This document shows positions 18,395 to 26,939 of a DNA stretch of 64,000 bases, piece by piece. The DNA is from Rubrivivax sp. (GTDB taxonomy: Bacteria > Pseudomonadota > Gammaproteobacteria > Burkholderiales > Burkholderiaceae_C). The stretch spans positions 1 through 64,000 of the forward strand of contig JADCGQ010000012.1 in the NCBI GenBank assembly GCA_020248945.1. The letters run 5' to 3'. Below the pieces are notes generated by a model, which worked only from the letters and a program-made list of their open reading frames with translations, made no database searches and was not told the origin of the DNA. Both the position numbers and the translations under genes were made by a program. How positions within the stretch are numbered: position 1 is the first letter of the stretch; the number at the start of each line of letters is the position of its first letter.

Positions 18395-20150
18395 GGGGAG
18401 CCCCGTTGTCGGCAGCCGCGCCAGCGCGTGGGTCCGGCCCCACGCCGAACGCAAACTTCACCATGGCGAGTTTCTCGCGCACCTCCGGGTGCACCTCCTC
18501 AGGTAGAAAGCACTGGGCAATCTCGAAGTAGCGGCTTTTGCCGAACTGGTTCAGGCCCGCAGCCTGCAGCATCGCGGGAACAACGGTCTTGCTTACCGCT
18601 TCGGTTTTCAGAACGCGCTCCTCCAACGCGGAGGGCGAGAGAGGTCGGGTGCGGAAGGCCGCTTCGAAAACCTTGTCCATCTCTGCGTAAGCCGCTTCCA
18701 GGGCCGCCTCGGCAGCGGGCCCGGCACCGATCTGCGATTCGATGAACCGCTTCCAGGCCGACGGGTGCAAGAGGTAGCTCTCGACCTCGTAATAGCGCCA
18801 ACGGAGCCGTTGCATGCGATCCGCGGTACCGGTGACCGATTCATCAGCCTTGTTCTTCGAGTCACCGTCCAGCAACTCCGCCGCTGGAAGCGCGGGGTTC
18901 ACCAACTGAAGCATCTCCCAGTGCTTGGCCGGTTGCACGTCGCCAAGGCCATCCGGCACCGGTGCTCGTGATCGCTTGCGGACCAGCTGAACCGTCAGCA
19001 AGCGCAGCGCGACTTCGTCGCTCAACACCCTAGCAAACGCATCCAGGATCGCGAAGTCGGTGAAGTCCTCCGCATAGAGCGCCCCGACCGCACCGTTCGC
19101 TTCGAGCAGGTCACTATGGGAAAGAGCGCCCAGTGACTGCATGAGAAGCGCTTGCTCGCCCGTGTCAGATACCTTTCGGGGCTTGCCGTACATCAGGTAC
19201 AGCTCTCTGGGCTCTGCGGACTCGATCACCTGCTCGGAATGCGTGGCCACAAGCAGCTGCGCACCACGCCGGGCCGCGACACTGCGCAGCTCGTCGTAGA
19301 TGGTCTTCTGCAGCAGCAGGTGCAGGTGTGCGTCGGGCTCATCGATGAGCAAGACCTGCTGCGCCTCTTTATCGCCTTGCGTCAGCATCAGCGAGAGCAC
19401 CAGCAGCACCTGAAGGAAGCCGCTGCCAGCACTGGCGATGTCCAGTCGCGGCAAGGCTGCGACCGGCACCTGATCGGGTGCCGCTTGCTGGAACTCGCAT
19501 TCCAATGGCGCGCCAGGGACGGGAGGCAACAGCGAAGCGCCAAACATGCGGTGCACCGTCGCATTCAAGACGCGCCATGCCTCCTGGTCGCGATGGGCCG
19601 TCACCAGCAGGTTCCTGAGCACTTCGCCAGGCCTGCCTTGTGCCAACAGATATCGAATCGCCTCTGGGTCAGCCAGCCGCATCTCCTCACGCGCCAGCCC
19701 GGCCATGGCAGGTACGAAGGTCGCCTGGAGACGGTAGGCCGGGTGGGACACGGTCTCGCTGCTGCAGTCGGATTTGGGGTGCGCCTGCATCTGGCCCGCA
19801 GCCCGGAATCTGAACTCCATAGTCAGCATGGGTGCACCATCGACCTGCACACCGATCTCCAGCGGCTCATTGCGCTGGCGGTTGTGCCACAGCAGATCGA
19901 AGGAACGCAGCGACACGGCCGAGAACGCCAGTCGCTCAAGGTCCTGCCAGGGGTAGCCGTTGCGGCGGGGGTTGAAGTCGTTCAGCTCGCGCCACTTGCC
20001 GTAAGCGAGCGTCCATGCCGCGATGGCCTGGAGCAGCGTCGTCTTGCCCGTGTTGTTCGGGCCGGCCAGCACCACATGGCCCGAGAGATCGAACGTCACA
20101 TCCTCGAACCGCTTGAAGTTCTTCAGCGTGACCTTGCGAATCATCGCCAT
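18387..20150 (-). CDS. OLD-like ATPase with Toprim-type C-terminus, defence operon
   Basis: 587 residues. The N-terminal ABC-type ATPase has Walker A GPNNTGKTT (30-38), a signature-like SAGSGFLQVL (240-249), Walker B VLLIDEPDAHLH (266-277) and the switch His in ATHS (302-305). These are the marks of RecF/OLD-family SMC-like ATPases. The C-terminal part shows Toprim-like motifs: YAEDFTDFAIL (359-369), LLDGDSKNK (426-434) and EVESYLL (455-461). A DNA-nicking activity as in OLD or GajA nucleases is therefore possible. The gene sits 12 bases after the methyltransferase stop and overlaps the restriction gene by eight bases, so it is an integral operon member, not a standard component of textbook type III systems. 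Confidence 0.8.
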   Translation of the reverse strand: MAMIRKVTLKNFKRFEDVTFDLSGHVVLAGPNNTGKTTLLQAIAAWTLAYGKWRELNDFNPRRNGYPWQDLERLAFSAVSLRSFDLLWHNRQRNEPLEIGVQVDGAPMLTMEFRFRAAGQMQAHPKSDCSSETVSHPAYRLQATFVPAMAGLAREEMRLADPEAIRYLLAQGRPGEVLRNLLVTAHRDQEAWRVLNATVHRMFGASLLPPVPGAPLECEFQQAAPDQVPVAALPRLDIASAGSGFLQVLLVLSLMLTQGDKEAQQVLLIDEPDAHLHLLLQKTIYDELRSVAARRGAQLLVATHSEQVIESAEPRELYLMYGKPRKVSDTGEQALLMQSLGALSHSDLLEANGAVGALYAEDFTDFAILDAFARVLSDEVALRLLTVQLVRKRSRAPVPDGLGDVQPAKHWEMLQLVNPALPAAELLDGDSKNKADESVTGTADRMQRLRWRYYEVESYLLHPSAWKRFIESQIGAGPAAEAALEAAYAEMDKVFEAAFRTRPLSPSALEERVLKTEAVSKTVVPAMLQAAGLNQFGKSRYFEIAQCFLPEEVHPEVREKLAMVKFAFGVGPDPRAGAAADNGAPHA

Positions 20151-20162
20151 CTCGCGGCTCCT

Positions 20163-22997
20163 TCAGCGCTTGTTCTTCTTTGGAGGCGTCAGCGCCTTCA
20201 CCACCATCAGCTCATTGCCCCGATGGTCGATCACCTTCACCGCGATCTGATCGTTGGGCCCGCCGATGAAGGGCTCGCTGGTGTCGCCGGCCAGGTGCGC
20301 CCACACGCTGTCGTCGAACTCGGCACGCAAGGAGCGCTTCAGGTTGTCCCACGCGCCGGTGAGCGGAAAGAAGGCCTGCCGCGGCCTGAAGACGAGGCCG
20401 TTGTAGTCGGTGTCCAGAAACCAGGCGGGCACTTCCCGGCCTGGCGTGGGCTCCACGCGGTCGGTGGCGGGGTCGAACACATCCAGCCCTTCCAACTTGA
20501 CCTGCCAGTACTGCGCATTCGGCGCGCCATCCGACGGCGGCTCGGCCGGCGTCAAGGTCACGTCGGGCTGGCCGCAGACGCTGAAGATCTGGCTGGAGCG
20601 CATGTTCTTCAACAGGTCGCCCATCAGCACGTCGGGCGTGGCCTGCACGTAGGTCACGGGCAGGCCCAGCTTGGTGTAGTAGTCGTCGATGCGCTGGCGC
20701 GCATCGGGCTCGATGGCAAAGCCGATCACGTACAGGTGCTTGTAGCCGCGACCGGGCAACTGCGCTTCGCCCCAGGCTTCCTCCACCAGCCGGCGCGTCA
20801 CGCTGCCGTGCGCGGGGCCGAAGACGATGGCGACCGGCTCGCCGGTGGACAGATCCAGTCCGCCATTCGCGGCGTCGGCAGCTTCCAGGCTGCCGGCCAG
20901 GTTGTGGGCCGGCCGCATGGCCTCGGCACTCAGCCACAGGGCGCGTGCGGGCCGGCGAACCTGGGCCAAGGTCACCGTCTGGTTGCCGGGCAGGTGCAGC
21001 ACCGGCGAGGCCTGCAGCACGCCGACCATGCGGTCAATGAAGGCGTCGTCGCCTTCTTCTGCTTCTTCGCTTCGGGCTGCCCCTGCGGCCTCGGGTGAGG
21101 CGTCGTCAAAACCCTGGGCCGTGGGGATGGTGGCTTCGAAGACAAACGGGCCGGTGACGCGCGTGATGCCGGGCACCACCTCCGGCCGGTCCACGAGCAC
21201 CTCCACGTCGGGCGGCTCACCGTTGGCGATGCTCTTGAGCGTGACGTGCGGGACGATGCCGCCCACGTGCTCGCCCTTGCGGTTCTGCTTCATCTTGTAG
21301 ACGAAGCCGCCTGCCGGGCCCTGCTCGGGGTTCTTGAGTTCCTGGTAGTCGAAGCACGCCGTCAGCAGGCGCTGGCGGGCCAGTGCGAGCGGGACGCGGG
21401 AGGTGTCGATGGTGATCCAGCGGCGGCCCCATTGTTCGGCCACGTAGGCGGTGGTGCCGCTGCCGCAGGTGGGATCGAGGACGAGGTCACCGGGGTCGGT
21501 GGTCATCAGCACGCAACGTTCGAGTGTGCGTTTGGACGTCTGTACAACGTAAAGCTTCGACTCGCCAAAGCCGCTCTGCCGAGTGTCGTCCCAGATATCG
21601 CTGCTCGGTCGGAAGGCGAAATCGTCCAGATAGCGCACGAACGTTAGCGTGTTGCCGACCGCCAAAAGTCGCTTCGCATCAGCCAATCGCACAAGCCCTG
21701 CCTTGTCGGTGCTAAACGTTCGAGTCCCAGGGCTGAAGCGCTTGCCGTCAAACAAGAACTCCGCAAGGTCACCAGGATTTCTGGGCCTGGCGCTAGTCAG
21801 GGGATTTGGTCGATAGACCCGCGCCCCGTCCGGCAGTGGCATGCCGCCGGATGCTTCGCCGCTCGACATGCGCCGTCTGCTGCCGTCAGGTAACTCTATG
21901 AAGCGCAGGTTGTCGTCCTCTAGATGCGTACGAGGCTCGTAGAGTTCGTTGTACTTGACTCGTGCCCGGTCCTTCGCGAACCAGAGAAGTGAGTCGTAAG
22001 TGTTGTCCAGCAGTCCACTGCCTTTGCCAGTCGTCTTCCGGAAGATGATCTGCGAACAGAAGTTCTCCGCCCCAAATACCTCATCCATCACCTCTCGCAC
22101 GTGGTGCAGGTTCTCGTCCGAGATCTGCACGAACACACTGCCACTGTCGGTGAGCAGTTCGCGCGACACGAGCAGCCGGTCGCGCAGGTAGGTCAGGTAG
22201 GAGTGCAGGCCCAGCTCCCAGGTGTCGCGGTAGGCCTTCACCATCTCGGGCTCGCGCGTCAGGTCCTCGTCGGCGCCGTGGCTCACGTCGCGCTTGCGCA
22301 CAAAGGGCTGGAAGTTGCTGCCGAACTTCACCCCGTACGGCGGATCGATGTAGATCATCTGCACCTGGCCGGCCATGTGCTCGTACTGCAGCAGCGAGTT
22401 CATCACCACCAGGCTGTCGCCCAGGATCATGCGGTTGAACCAGCCGTTGGGGTACTCGTAGGCCTTCAGCAACTGCTCGGCCAGGTCACGGTCGGGGTGG
22501 CCGCCGAAGTCCAGCGCCATCTGCCCGCCGGTGTAGCCCTTCAGGCTCTCCAGGATGGCCTGCGTGGACAGGCGTTCGTGGATGAACAGCGGCAACGTCG
22601 GCACCTCGAAGCTCAGCCGCTCGGCCTTGCCCGCCCACTCGAGGAAGGGCCGCGAGAGGGCCTTCAAGGCCGCGCTGGCGTCGCGCAGTTCGGCGGCCAG
22701 TCGTTCGCGTTCGGCCGGTTCGGCGTCAGCCGCCAGTCTGGTCAGACGTGCAGCTGCTTCTTCGATGCGCGCGATCAACGCTTCCCCGCGTTCGCGCGCC
22801 GGGTTGCCGGCGTCCCATTGCATGGTGGGTGCCAGCGAGGGGTCGTAAGCGTACCTGGCGGGCGGTTTGCGCTTCTTGAAGCGCGACTGCACGCCCACCT
22901 CGGGGCGAATCAGGGCCTCCGCCCCCTTGTGTTCGAAGCTCGCAGCGGCCTGGTTGCCGGTGCCAGGGGAGGAAGTCGTCTTTTTCCGGGTGACCAT
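20163..22997 (-). CDS. Type III-like site-specific DNA methyltransferase (beta class)
   Basis: 944 residues from MVTRKKTTSS. Catalytic motif IV, YIDPPYG (residues 218-221 are DPPY), precedes the SAM-binding motif LDPTCGSGTT (508-516). This is the beta-class order of Mod subunits that methylate adenine (N6) or cytosine (N4). Between them, roughly residues 310-480, lies the presumed target-recognition region, with visibly lower GC than its flanks. Beyond residue ~560 there is a ~380-residue extension not needed for catalysis, ending in a Lys-rich tail (PPKKNKR). It is first in the operon with the ATPase and the helicase-nuclease. The promoter must lie in the 94-base gap shared with the divergent purC. 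Confidence 0.88.
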   Translation of the reverse strand: MVTRKKTTSSPGTGNQAAASFEHKGAEALIRPEVGVQSRFKKRKPPARYAYDPSLAPTMQWDAGNPARERGEALIARIEEAAARLTRLAADAEPAERERLAAELRDASAALKALSRPFLEWAGKAERLSFEVPTLPLFIHERLSTQAILESLKGYTGGQMALDFGGHPDRDLAEQLLKAYEYPNGWFNRMILGDSLVVMNSLLQYEHMAGQVQMIYIDPPYGVKFGSNFQPFVRKRDVSHGADEDLTREPEMVKAYRDTWELGLHSYLTYLRDRLLVSRELLTDSGSVFVQISDENLHHVREVMDEVFGAENFCSQIIFRKTTGKGSGLLDNTYDSLLWFAKDRARVKYNELYEPRTHLEDDNLRFIELPDGSRRRMSSGEASGGMPLPDGARVYRPNPLTSARPRNPGDLAEFLFDGKRFSPGTRTFSTDKAGLVRLADAKRLLAVGNTLTFVRYLDDFAFRPSSDIWDDTRQSGFGESKLYVVQTSKRTLERCVLMTTDPGDLVLDPTCGSGTTAYVAEQWGRRWITIDTSRVPLALARQRLLTACFDYQELKNPEQGPAGGFVYKMKQNRKGEHVGGIVPHVTLKSIANGEPPDVEVLVDRPEVVPGITRVTGPFVFEATIPTAQGFDDASPEAAGAARSEEAEEGDDAFIDRMVGVLQASPVLHLPGNQTVTLAQVRRPARALWLSAEAMRPAHNLAGSLEAADAANGGLDLSTGEPVAIVFGPAHGSVTRRLVEEAWGEAQLPGRGYKHLYVIGFAIEPDARQRIDDYYTKLGLPVTYVQATPDVLMGDLLKNMRSSQIFSVCGQPDVTLTPAEPPSDGAPNAQYWQVKLEGLDVFDPATDRVEPTPGREVPAWFLDTDYNGLVFRPRQAFFPLTGAWDNLKRSLRAEFDDSVWAHLAGDTSEPFIGGPNDQIAVKVIDHRGNELMVVKALTPPKKNKR

Positions 22998-23091
22998 GGC
23001 CGCATTGTCAGGGCAGGCCCTGGGCCGGCGGCACTCTGGATGACGCGGAGGACAATACAGGCCCTGCCCCGCAGTGACCGCCGCGCCCGCC

Positions 23092-23985
23092 ATGCCGAAC
23101 CCGCCCAGCCCCGCCACCCTGCACTCGCTGCCGCTCCTCGCGCGCGGCAAGGTGCGCGACAACTACGCCGTCGGCACCGACCGCATCCTGATGGTGGCCA
23201 GCGACCGCCTGAGCGCCTTCGACGTGGTGATGAAGGCGCCCGTGCCCGGCAAGGGCGCGCTGCTCACGCAGATGGCGCTGGCCTGGTTCAGGCACTTCGA
23301 GGGCCTGGTGCCCACGCACATCACCGGCGAGGCACCCGAGAGCGTGGTGCAGCCCGACGAGGTGCCGCTGGTGGCCGGCCGCAGCATGCTGGTCAAGCGC
23401 CTGCAGCCGCTGCCCTGCGAGGCCGTGGTGCGCGGCTACGTGGCCGGCTCGGGCTGGAAGGAGTACAGCAAGAGCGGCACCGTCTGCGGCCAGCCGCTGC
23501 CGCCGGGGCTGAGCATGACGACGCCGTTGGCCGAGCCCATCTTCACGCCCGCCACCAAGGCCGCGGTGGGCGATCACGACGAGAACATCTCGTTCGCGCA
23601 GCTCGAGCAGCTGATCGGCGCGCCACGTGCCGCCGAACTGCGCGACACCGCCATCCGCCTGTACAAGGCCGCCGCGGCCTATGCGCGCACGCGCGGCATC
23701 GTCGTGGCCGACACGAAGTTCGAGTTCGGGCTCGATGCGAACGGCACGCTCACGCTGATGGACGAGGTGCTGACGCCCGACTCCAGCCGCTTCTGGCTGG
23801 CCGACGAGCTGGCGCAGGGCCGCGTCCACGCGCTCGACAAGCAGCCGCTGCGCGACTGGCTCGACCGCATCGGCGTGGCCGGTGGGGCCGAGCAGGCGGC
23901 ACTCGACCTGCCGCCCGAAGTGAGTGCCGGCGTGATGGAGCGTTACGAACGCGCGATGCACATGCTCTGGGGCGGCGACGAGTGA
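23092..23985 (+). CDS. purC: Phosphoribosylaminoimidazole-succinocarboxamide synthase
   Basis: 297-residue SAICAR synthetase, which joins aspartate to CAIR with ATP in de novo purine synthesis. Recognisable segments are LLARGKVRDNYAVG, ILMVASDRLSAFDVV, LVKRLQPLPCEAVVRGYVAG, FTPATKAAVGDHDENISF, ADTKFEFG and DEVLTPDSSRFW. The ATG at 23092 is preferred over a GTG six codons upstream. It is divergent from the defence operon and followed five bases later by a desuccinylase-like gene. Confidence 0.95.
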   Translation: MPNPPSPATLHSLPLLARGKVRDNYAVGTDRILMVASDRLSAFDVVMKAPVPGKGALLTQMALAWFRHFEGLVPTHITGEAPESVVQPDEVPLVAGRSMLVKRLQPLPCEAVVRGYVAGSGWKEYSKSGTVCGQPLPPGLSMTTPLAEPIFTPATKAAVGDHDENISFAQLEQLIGAPRAAELRDTAIRLYKAAAAYARTRGIVVADTKFEFGLDANGTLTLMDEVLTPDSSRFWLADELAQGRVHALDKQPLRDWLDRIGVAGGAEQAALDLPPEVSAGVMERYERAMHMLWGGDE

Positions 23986-23990
23986 ACGCG

Positions 23991-24959
23991 ATGACGACCC
24001 CCTCACTGAGCCATCTGCGCCAGCACCGCTTTGCCGCGCTGCGGCCGGGCCCGAAGCTCATCGTCACCGGTGCCGTGCACGGCAACGAGGTCGCCGGCAC
24101 GCGCGGCATCGAGCGTGTGATCGGCGAACTCGAACGCGGCGAGATCGACCTCGTGCGCGGCAGCGTCACCTTCGTGCCGGTGTGCAACCCGCTGGCGTAT
24201 CGCGAGAAGCGGCGCATGGGCGAGCGCAACCTGAACCGCCGCCTCCTGCCCACGGCCACGCCGCAGGACTACGAAGACCGCCTCGGCCGCGTGCTGTGCC
24301 CGCTGCTGGCCGAGCACGAGGTGCTGCTCGATCTGCACAGCTTCCGCAGTCCCGGCCGGCCGTTCGTGATGCGCGGCCCGGCCGACAACGACGGCGCGCT
24401 CGAGCCCTTCCGCCATGCCGCGGCCGAGGCGCAGCTGGCCGCCCATGTGGGCCCCAACCGCGTCGTCGAGGGCTGGATGCAGGCCTACGCCGACGGCGTG
24501 GCCCGCCGCCGCGCGCGCGGCCTCACGCCCGGCGCCGTGCACGAAGACCCGAGCTACGGCGTCGGCACCACCGAGTGGATGCGCTCGCAGGGCGGCTACG
24601 GCGTCACGCTCGAATGCGGCCAGCACGACGACCCCGCCGCGCCCGACGTGGCCCACCACGCCATCCGCCAGACGCTGGCGCTGCTGGGCCTGGCCGAGGG
24701 CATCGCGCTGCAGCCGCCGCAGCGGCCGTTCGAGTGCCTGCGCCTGGTGGAGGTGATCGACCGCTTCGACGCCGCCGACCGCTTCGCCAAGGCCTGGACC
24801 AGCTTCGATGCGCTGGCCGAGGGCGAGCTGATTGCGCTGCGCGCCGACGGCACCGAAGTGCGCGCGCCGCGGGATGGGTTCATCGTGTTCCCGGATGTCG
24901 GCGCGCTGCCGGGGCACGAGTGGTTCTACTGGGCGGCGAAGAGCGAGCGGGATATGTAA
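23991..24959 (+). CDS. Succinylglutamate desuccinylase/aspartoacylase-like zinc hydrolase (M14-related)
   Basis: 322 residues of the AstE/ASPA superfamily, a carboxypeptidase-fold zinc enzyme. The first zinc ligands are in VTGAVHGNEVAGTRG (HxxE), the second His in LLDLHSFRSPGRP, and the conserved Arg in GERNLNRR. A Glu-containing segment YGVTLECGQHD matches the catalytic region. The C-terminal domain would be the small beta domain of the family. The arginine-succinyltransferase pathway genes are not nearby, so the substrate is open. It follows purC by five bases and may be expressed with it. Confidence 0.82.
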   Translation: MTTPSLSHLRQHRFAALRPGPKLIVTGAVHGNEVAGTRGIERVIGELERGEIDLVRGSVTFVPVCNPLAYREKRRMGERNLNRRLLPTATPQDYEDRLGRVLCPLLAEHEVLLDLHSFRSPGRPFVMRGPADNDGALEPFRHAAAEAQLAAHVGPNRVVEGWMQAYADGVARRRARGLTPGAVHEDPSYGVGTTEWMRSQGGYGVTLECGQHDDPAAPDVAHHAIRQTLALLGLAEGIALQPPQRPFECLRLVEVIDRFDAADRFAKAWTSFDALAEGELIALRADGTEVRAPRDGFIVFPDVGALPGHEWFYWAAKSERDM

Positions 24960-25949
24960 TCAGTTATCTGTGAAGTCGAAGCCGATCTGGAACGCCACCC
25001 AGCCGCGACCGTTCTGCTTGAACTTGACCCCGTTGTCACTGCCGACGCGGTCCTGCCCGAAGAACAGGCCAATCTTGAAAGGCTTGACGCCCTGCGCTTT
25101 GCTGATGTCGAACATCCAGCCCGCGGCGATCGAGTAGGCCATGAGGTCCGGCGTCGAGGTGATGGCGCCGGCATCGTTACGCAACTCGCCCTTCACCGAG
25201 CCGATGGTGGCGGCCACGGCAAACGTGATGGCCGAGCCTGCCGCGCCGGAACGGCGCCCGACGTATGGCCCGATGGCGGCACCTGCCGTGAACGTTTTGT
25301 CATGGCGGTAGTACTTGAAGGGCATCGCCAGCACGCCGTAGGTCCAGCCCAGCCGTTCGGCGCCCGCGGCCGCGAGCTGGCTGGCTCGCACCTCCTTGTA
25401 GACCGGTGACGCGGCCGTGCAGAAGTAGGGAATCGGCAACGGGCCCAGGCCGGCGCGTTCTGCTTTCGCCACGCGCAGCTTCCGGTCGTCTCCGTCGACG
25501 ACCTGTGACAGCACGACAAGGCGGTCACCGCGCTCGAAGCCGAGGTCGTTGGGCTGGGGAGTGGCGATGATGCGGAAGCAGTCGCCCTCGTAGTCGCCCA
25601 CTGCGCTGCGCGGCACCTTGCGGTCGACCAGGCACTTGCCTTCGACGGCGATCAGGTCGGGGATGGCGGAACCGCAGGTCGGCGCCGGTGCCTTGTCCTG
25701 CAGGAACTCGCACTTGCCGTTTTTCCACACCACCCCAGCCACGCCTTCGCACTGCAGTGAGGTGGTGATCTTGGCGATCTTCTCGTTGTCGGGACCACAG
25801 GTCTTCGTCCCGGGCTCGAACTTGAAGGGGCCTGCACACTGCTCGGGCTTCACAGTGGCCAGATCGATCGGCTGCGCGGCCGCGGGTGGCAGAACCCACA
25901 GGCCCGCGGTCAGCCACACGGCGGAAAAGGCTTGGTTTCGAAGACGCAT
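24960..25949 (-). CDS. Secreted Cys-rich hypothetical protein
   Basis: 329 residues from an ATG at 25949 that gives a good signal peptide (MRLRNQAFSAVWLTAGL through PPAAAQ). The mature N-terminal third has regularly spaced cysteines in short segments such as QCAGPF, TKTCGPD, GKCEFL and GKCLVD. The C-terminal third alternates hydrophobic and polar residues and ends KQNGRGWVAFQIGFDFTDN. That pattern looks like outer-membrane beta strands, and the ending QIGFDF is porin-like. No family was recognised. It may be an outer-membrane or periplasmic protein. It stands alone, convergent with the desuccinylase-like gene (stops abut). Confidence 0.6.
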   Translation of the reverse strand: MRLRNQAFSAVWLTAGLWVLPPAAAQPIDLATVKPEQCAGPFKFEPGTKTCGPDNEKIAKITTSLQCEGVAGVVWKNGKCEFLQDKAPAPTCGSAIPDLIAVEGKCLVDRKVPRSAVGDYEGDCFRIIATPQPNDLGFERGDRLVVLSQVVDGDDRKLRVAKAERAGLGPLPIPYFCTAASPVYKEVRASQLAAAGAERLGWTYGVLAMPFKYYRHDKTFTAGAAIGPYVGRRSGAAGSAITFAVAATIGSVKGELRNDAGAITSTPDLMAYSIAAGWMFDISKAQGVKPFKIGLFFGQDRVGSDNGVKFKQNGRGWVAFQIGFDFTDN

Positions 25950-26057
25950 GGCTCGGGCTCCCAGTGAAGGCGCCAACCGCGACGCTGACGGGAGGATCGG
26001 AGAACCGCAGCGTTGACGCACCCTCAAACCGTGTGATGCAAGTCGGTGGAGAGTTCG

Positions 26058-26912
26058 TCAGGTGCGGGCAGACACGAAGCCACGCACGATCGCCAGGCCC
26101 TCTTCCGGCTGATCCCGCCACACCCCATGCCCCGCATCCGGCACCACCACCAGCTGCCCCCAGGGCGCCGGTATCGCCGCGGCGATCTCACGCGCGTCTT
26201 CGACGGGCGTCACCGGGTCTTCCTCGCCGGCCAGCACCAGCACCGGGCAGCACACGCCGGCCAGGCCGGGGCGCAGGTTCAGCGTCGGCATCTCGGCGCG
26301 GCTCCAGTGGAACAGGATGTCCGGCCGCATCAGCGTGCGCTCGCGGGCCTCGGGGTCGGCGGCGGGGCGGGTGTTGTAGAGCGGCAGGCACCGTTCGACG
26401 TACGGCGCCCAGGTGGCTTCGCCCGGATCGGCCCAGAAGGCCTGCGCGGCGGCGCGCGCGGCCGGGCCGCCGAGGCGCTCGAACACCGCCAGCTTGCGCG
26501 ACAGGCCGAAGTGGTGGCTGGTGCTGCTGAGCACCACACCTGCCGGATGCGCCGGGTGGCGCGCTAGGTAGCGCTGCGCCACGAAGCCGCCGAAGCTCTG
26601 GCCCAGCACCACCGGCCGCTCGATGCCGAGCGCCGCGCACAGGCGCACCACGTCGTCGGCCAGCGTGTCGAGCGTGCACTCGGCCGCCGGGCGCGGGCTG
26701 CTGCGGCCATGGCCGCGGTGGTCGACGTAGAGCACCTGGGCCAGATCGGTGAAGTGCCCGAACGCCGGCTTGAAGCTGCTGTGGTCGTAGCCCGGGCCGC
26801 CGTGCAGCACGATGAGCGTGGGCTTCTGGCGCAGCCGCGGGCCGTCGGGCACCCAGCCGGCGCCGTCGACGTCGATGAAGAGGCGCACGCCAGGTTCGAT
26901 CTCGATCTGCAT
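26058..26912 (-). CDS. Alpha/beta hydrolase, proline iminopeptidase-like
   Basis: 284 residues. The oxyanion segment VLHGGPGYDHSSF, DHRGHGRSS, the nucleophile elbow GQSFGGFVAQ, the acid in VLAGEEDPVTP and the base in DAGHGVWRD form a complete catalytic triad. HGGPG is typical of the proline-iminopeptidase (S33) group, but many members act on other amides, esters or lactones. There is no signal peptide. The start at 26912 is 27 bases from the divergent acetyltransferase-like gene, so both promoters overlap in a very short region. Confidence 0.82.
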   Translation of the reverse strand: MQIEIEPGVRLFIDVDGAGWVPDGPRLRQKPTLIVLHGGPGYDHSSFKPAFGHFTDLAQVLYVDHRGHGRSSPRPAAECTLDTLADDVVRLCAALGIERPVVLGQSFGGFVAQRYLARHPAHPAGVVLSSTSHHFGLSRKLAVFERLGGPAARAAAQAFWADPGEATWAPYVERCLPLYNTRPAADPEARERTLMRPDILFHWSRAEMPTLNLRPGLAGVCCPVLVLAGEEDPVTPVEDAREIAAAIPAPWGQLVVVPDAGHGVWRDQPEEGLAIVRGFVSART

Positions 26913-26939
26913 GCGGCCCACTGTAAGCTGCCCGCCACG

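Noticed and set aside
19152..21098. A 648-codon plus-strand frame crossing the ATPase and methyltransferase genes
   Set aside because: It spans the junction of two well-supported minus-strand genes and has shadow-like composition.
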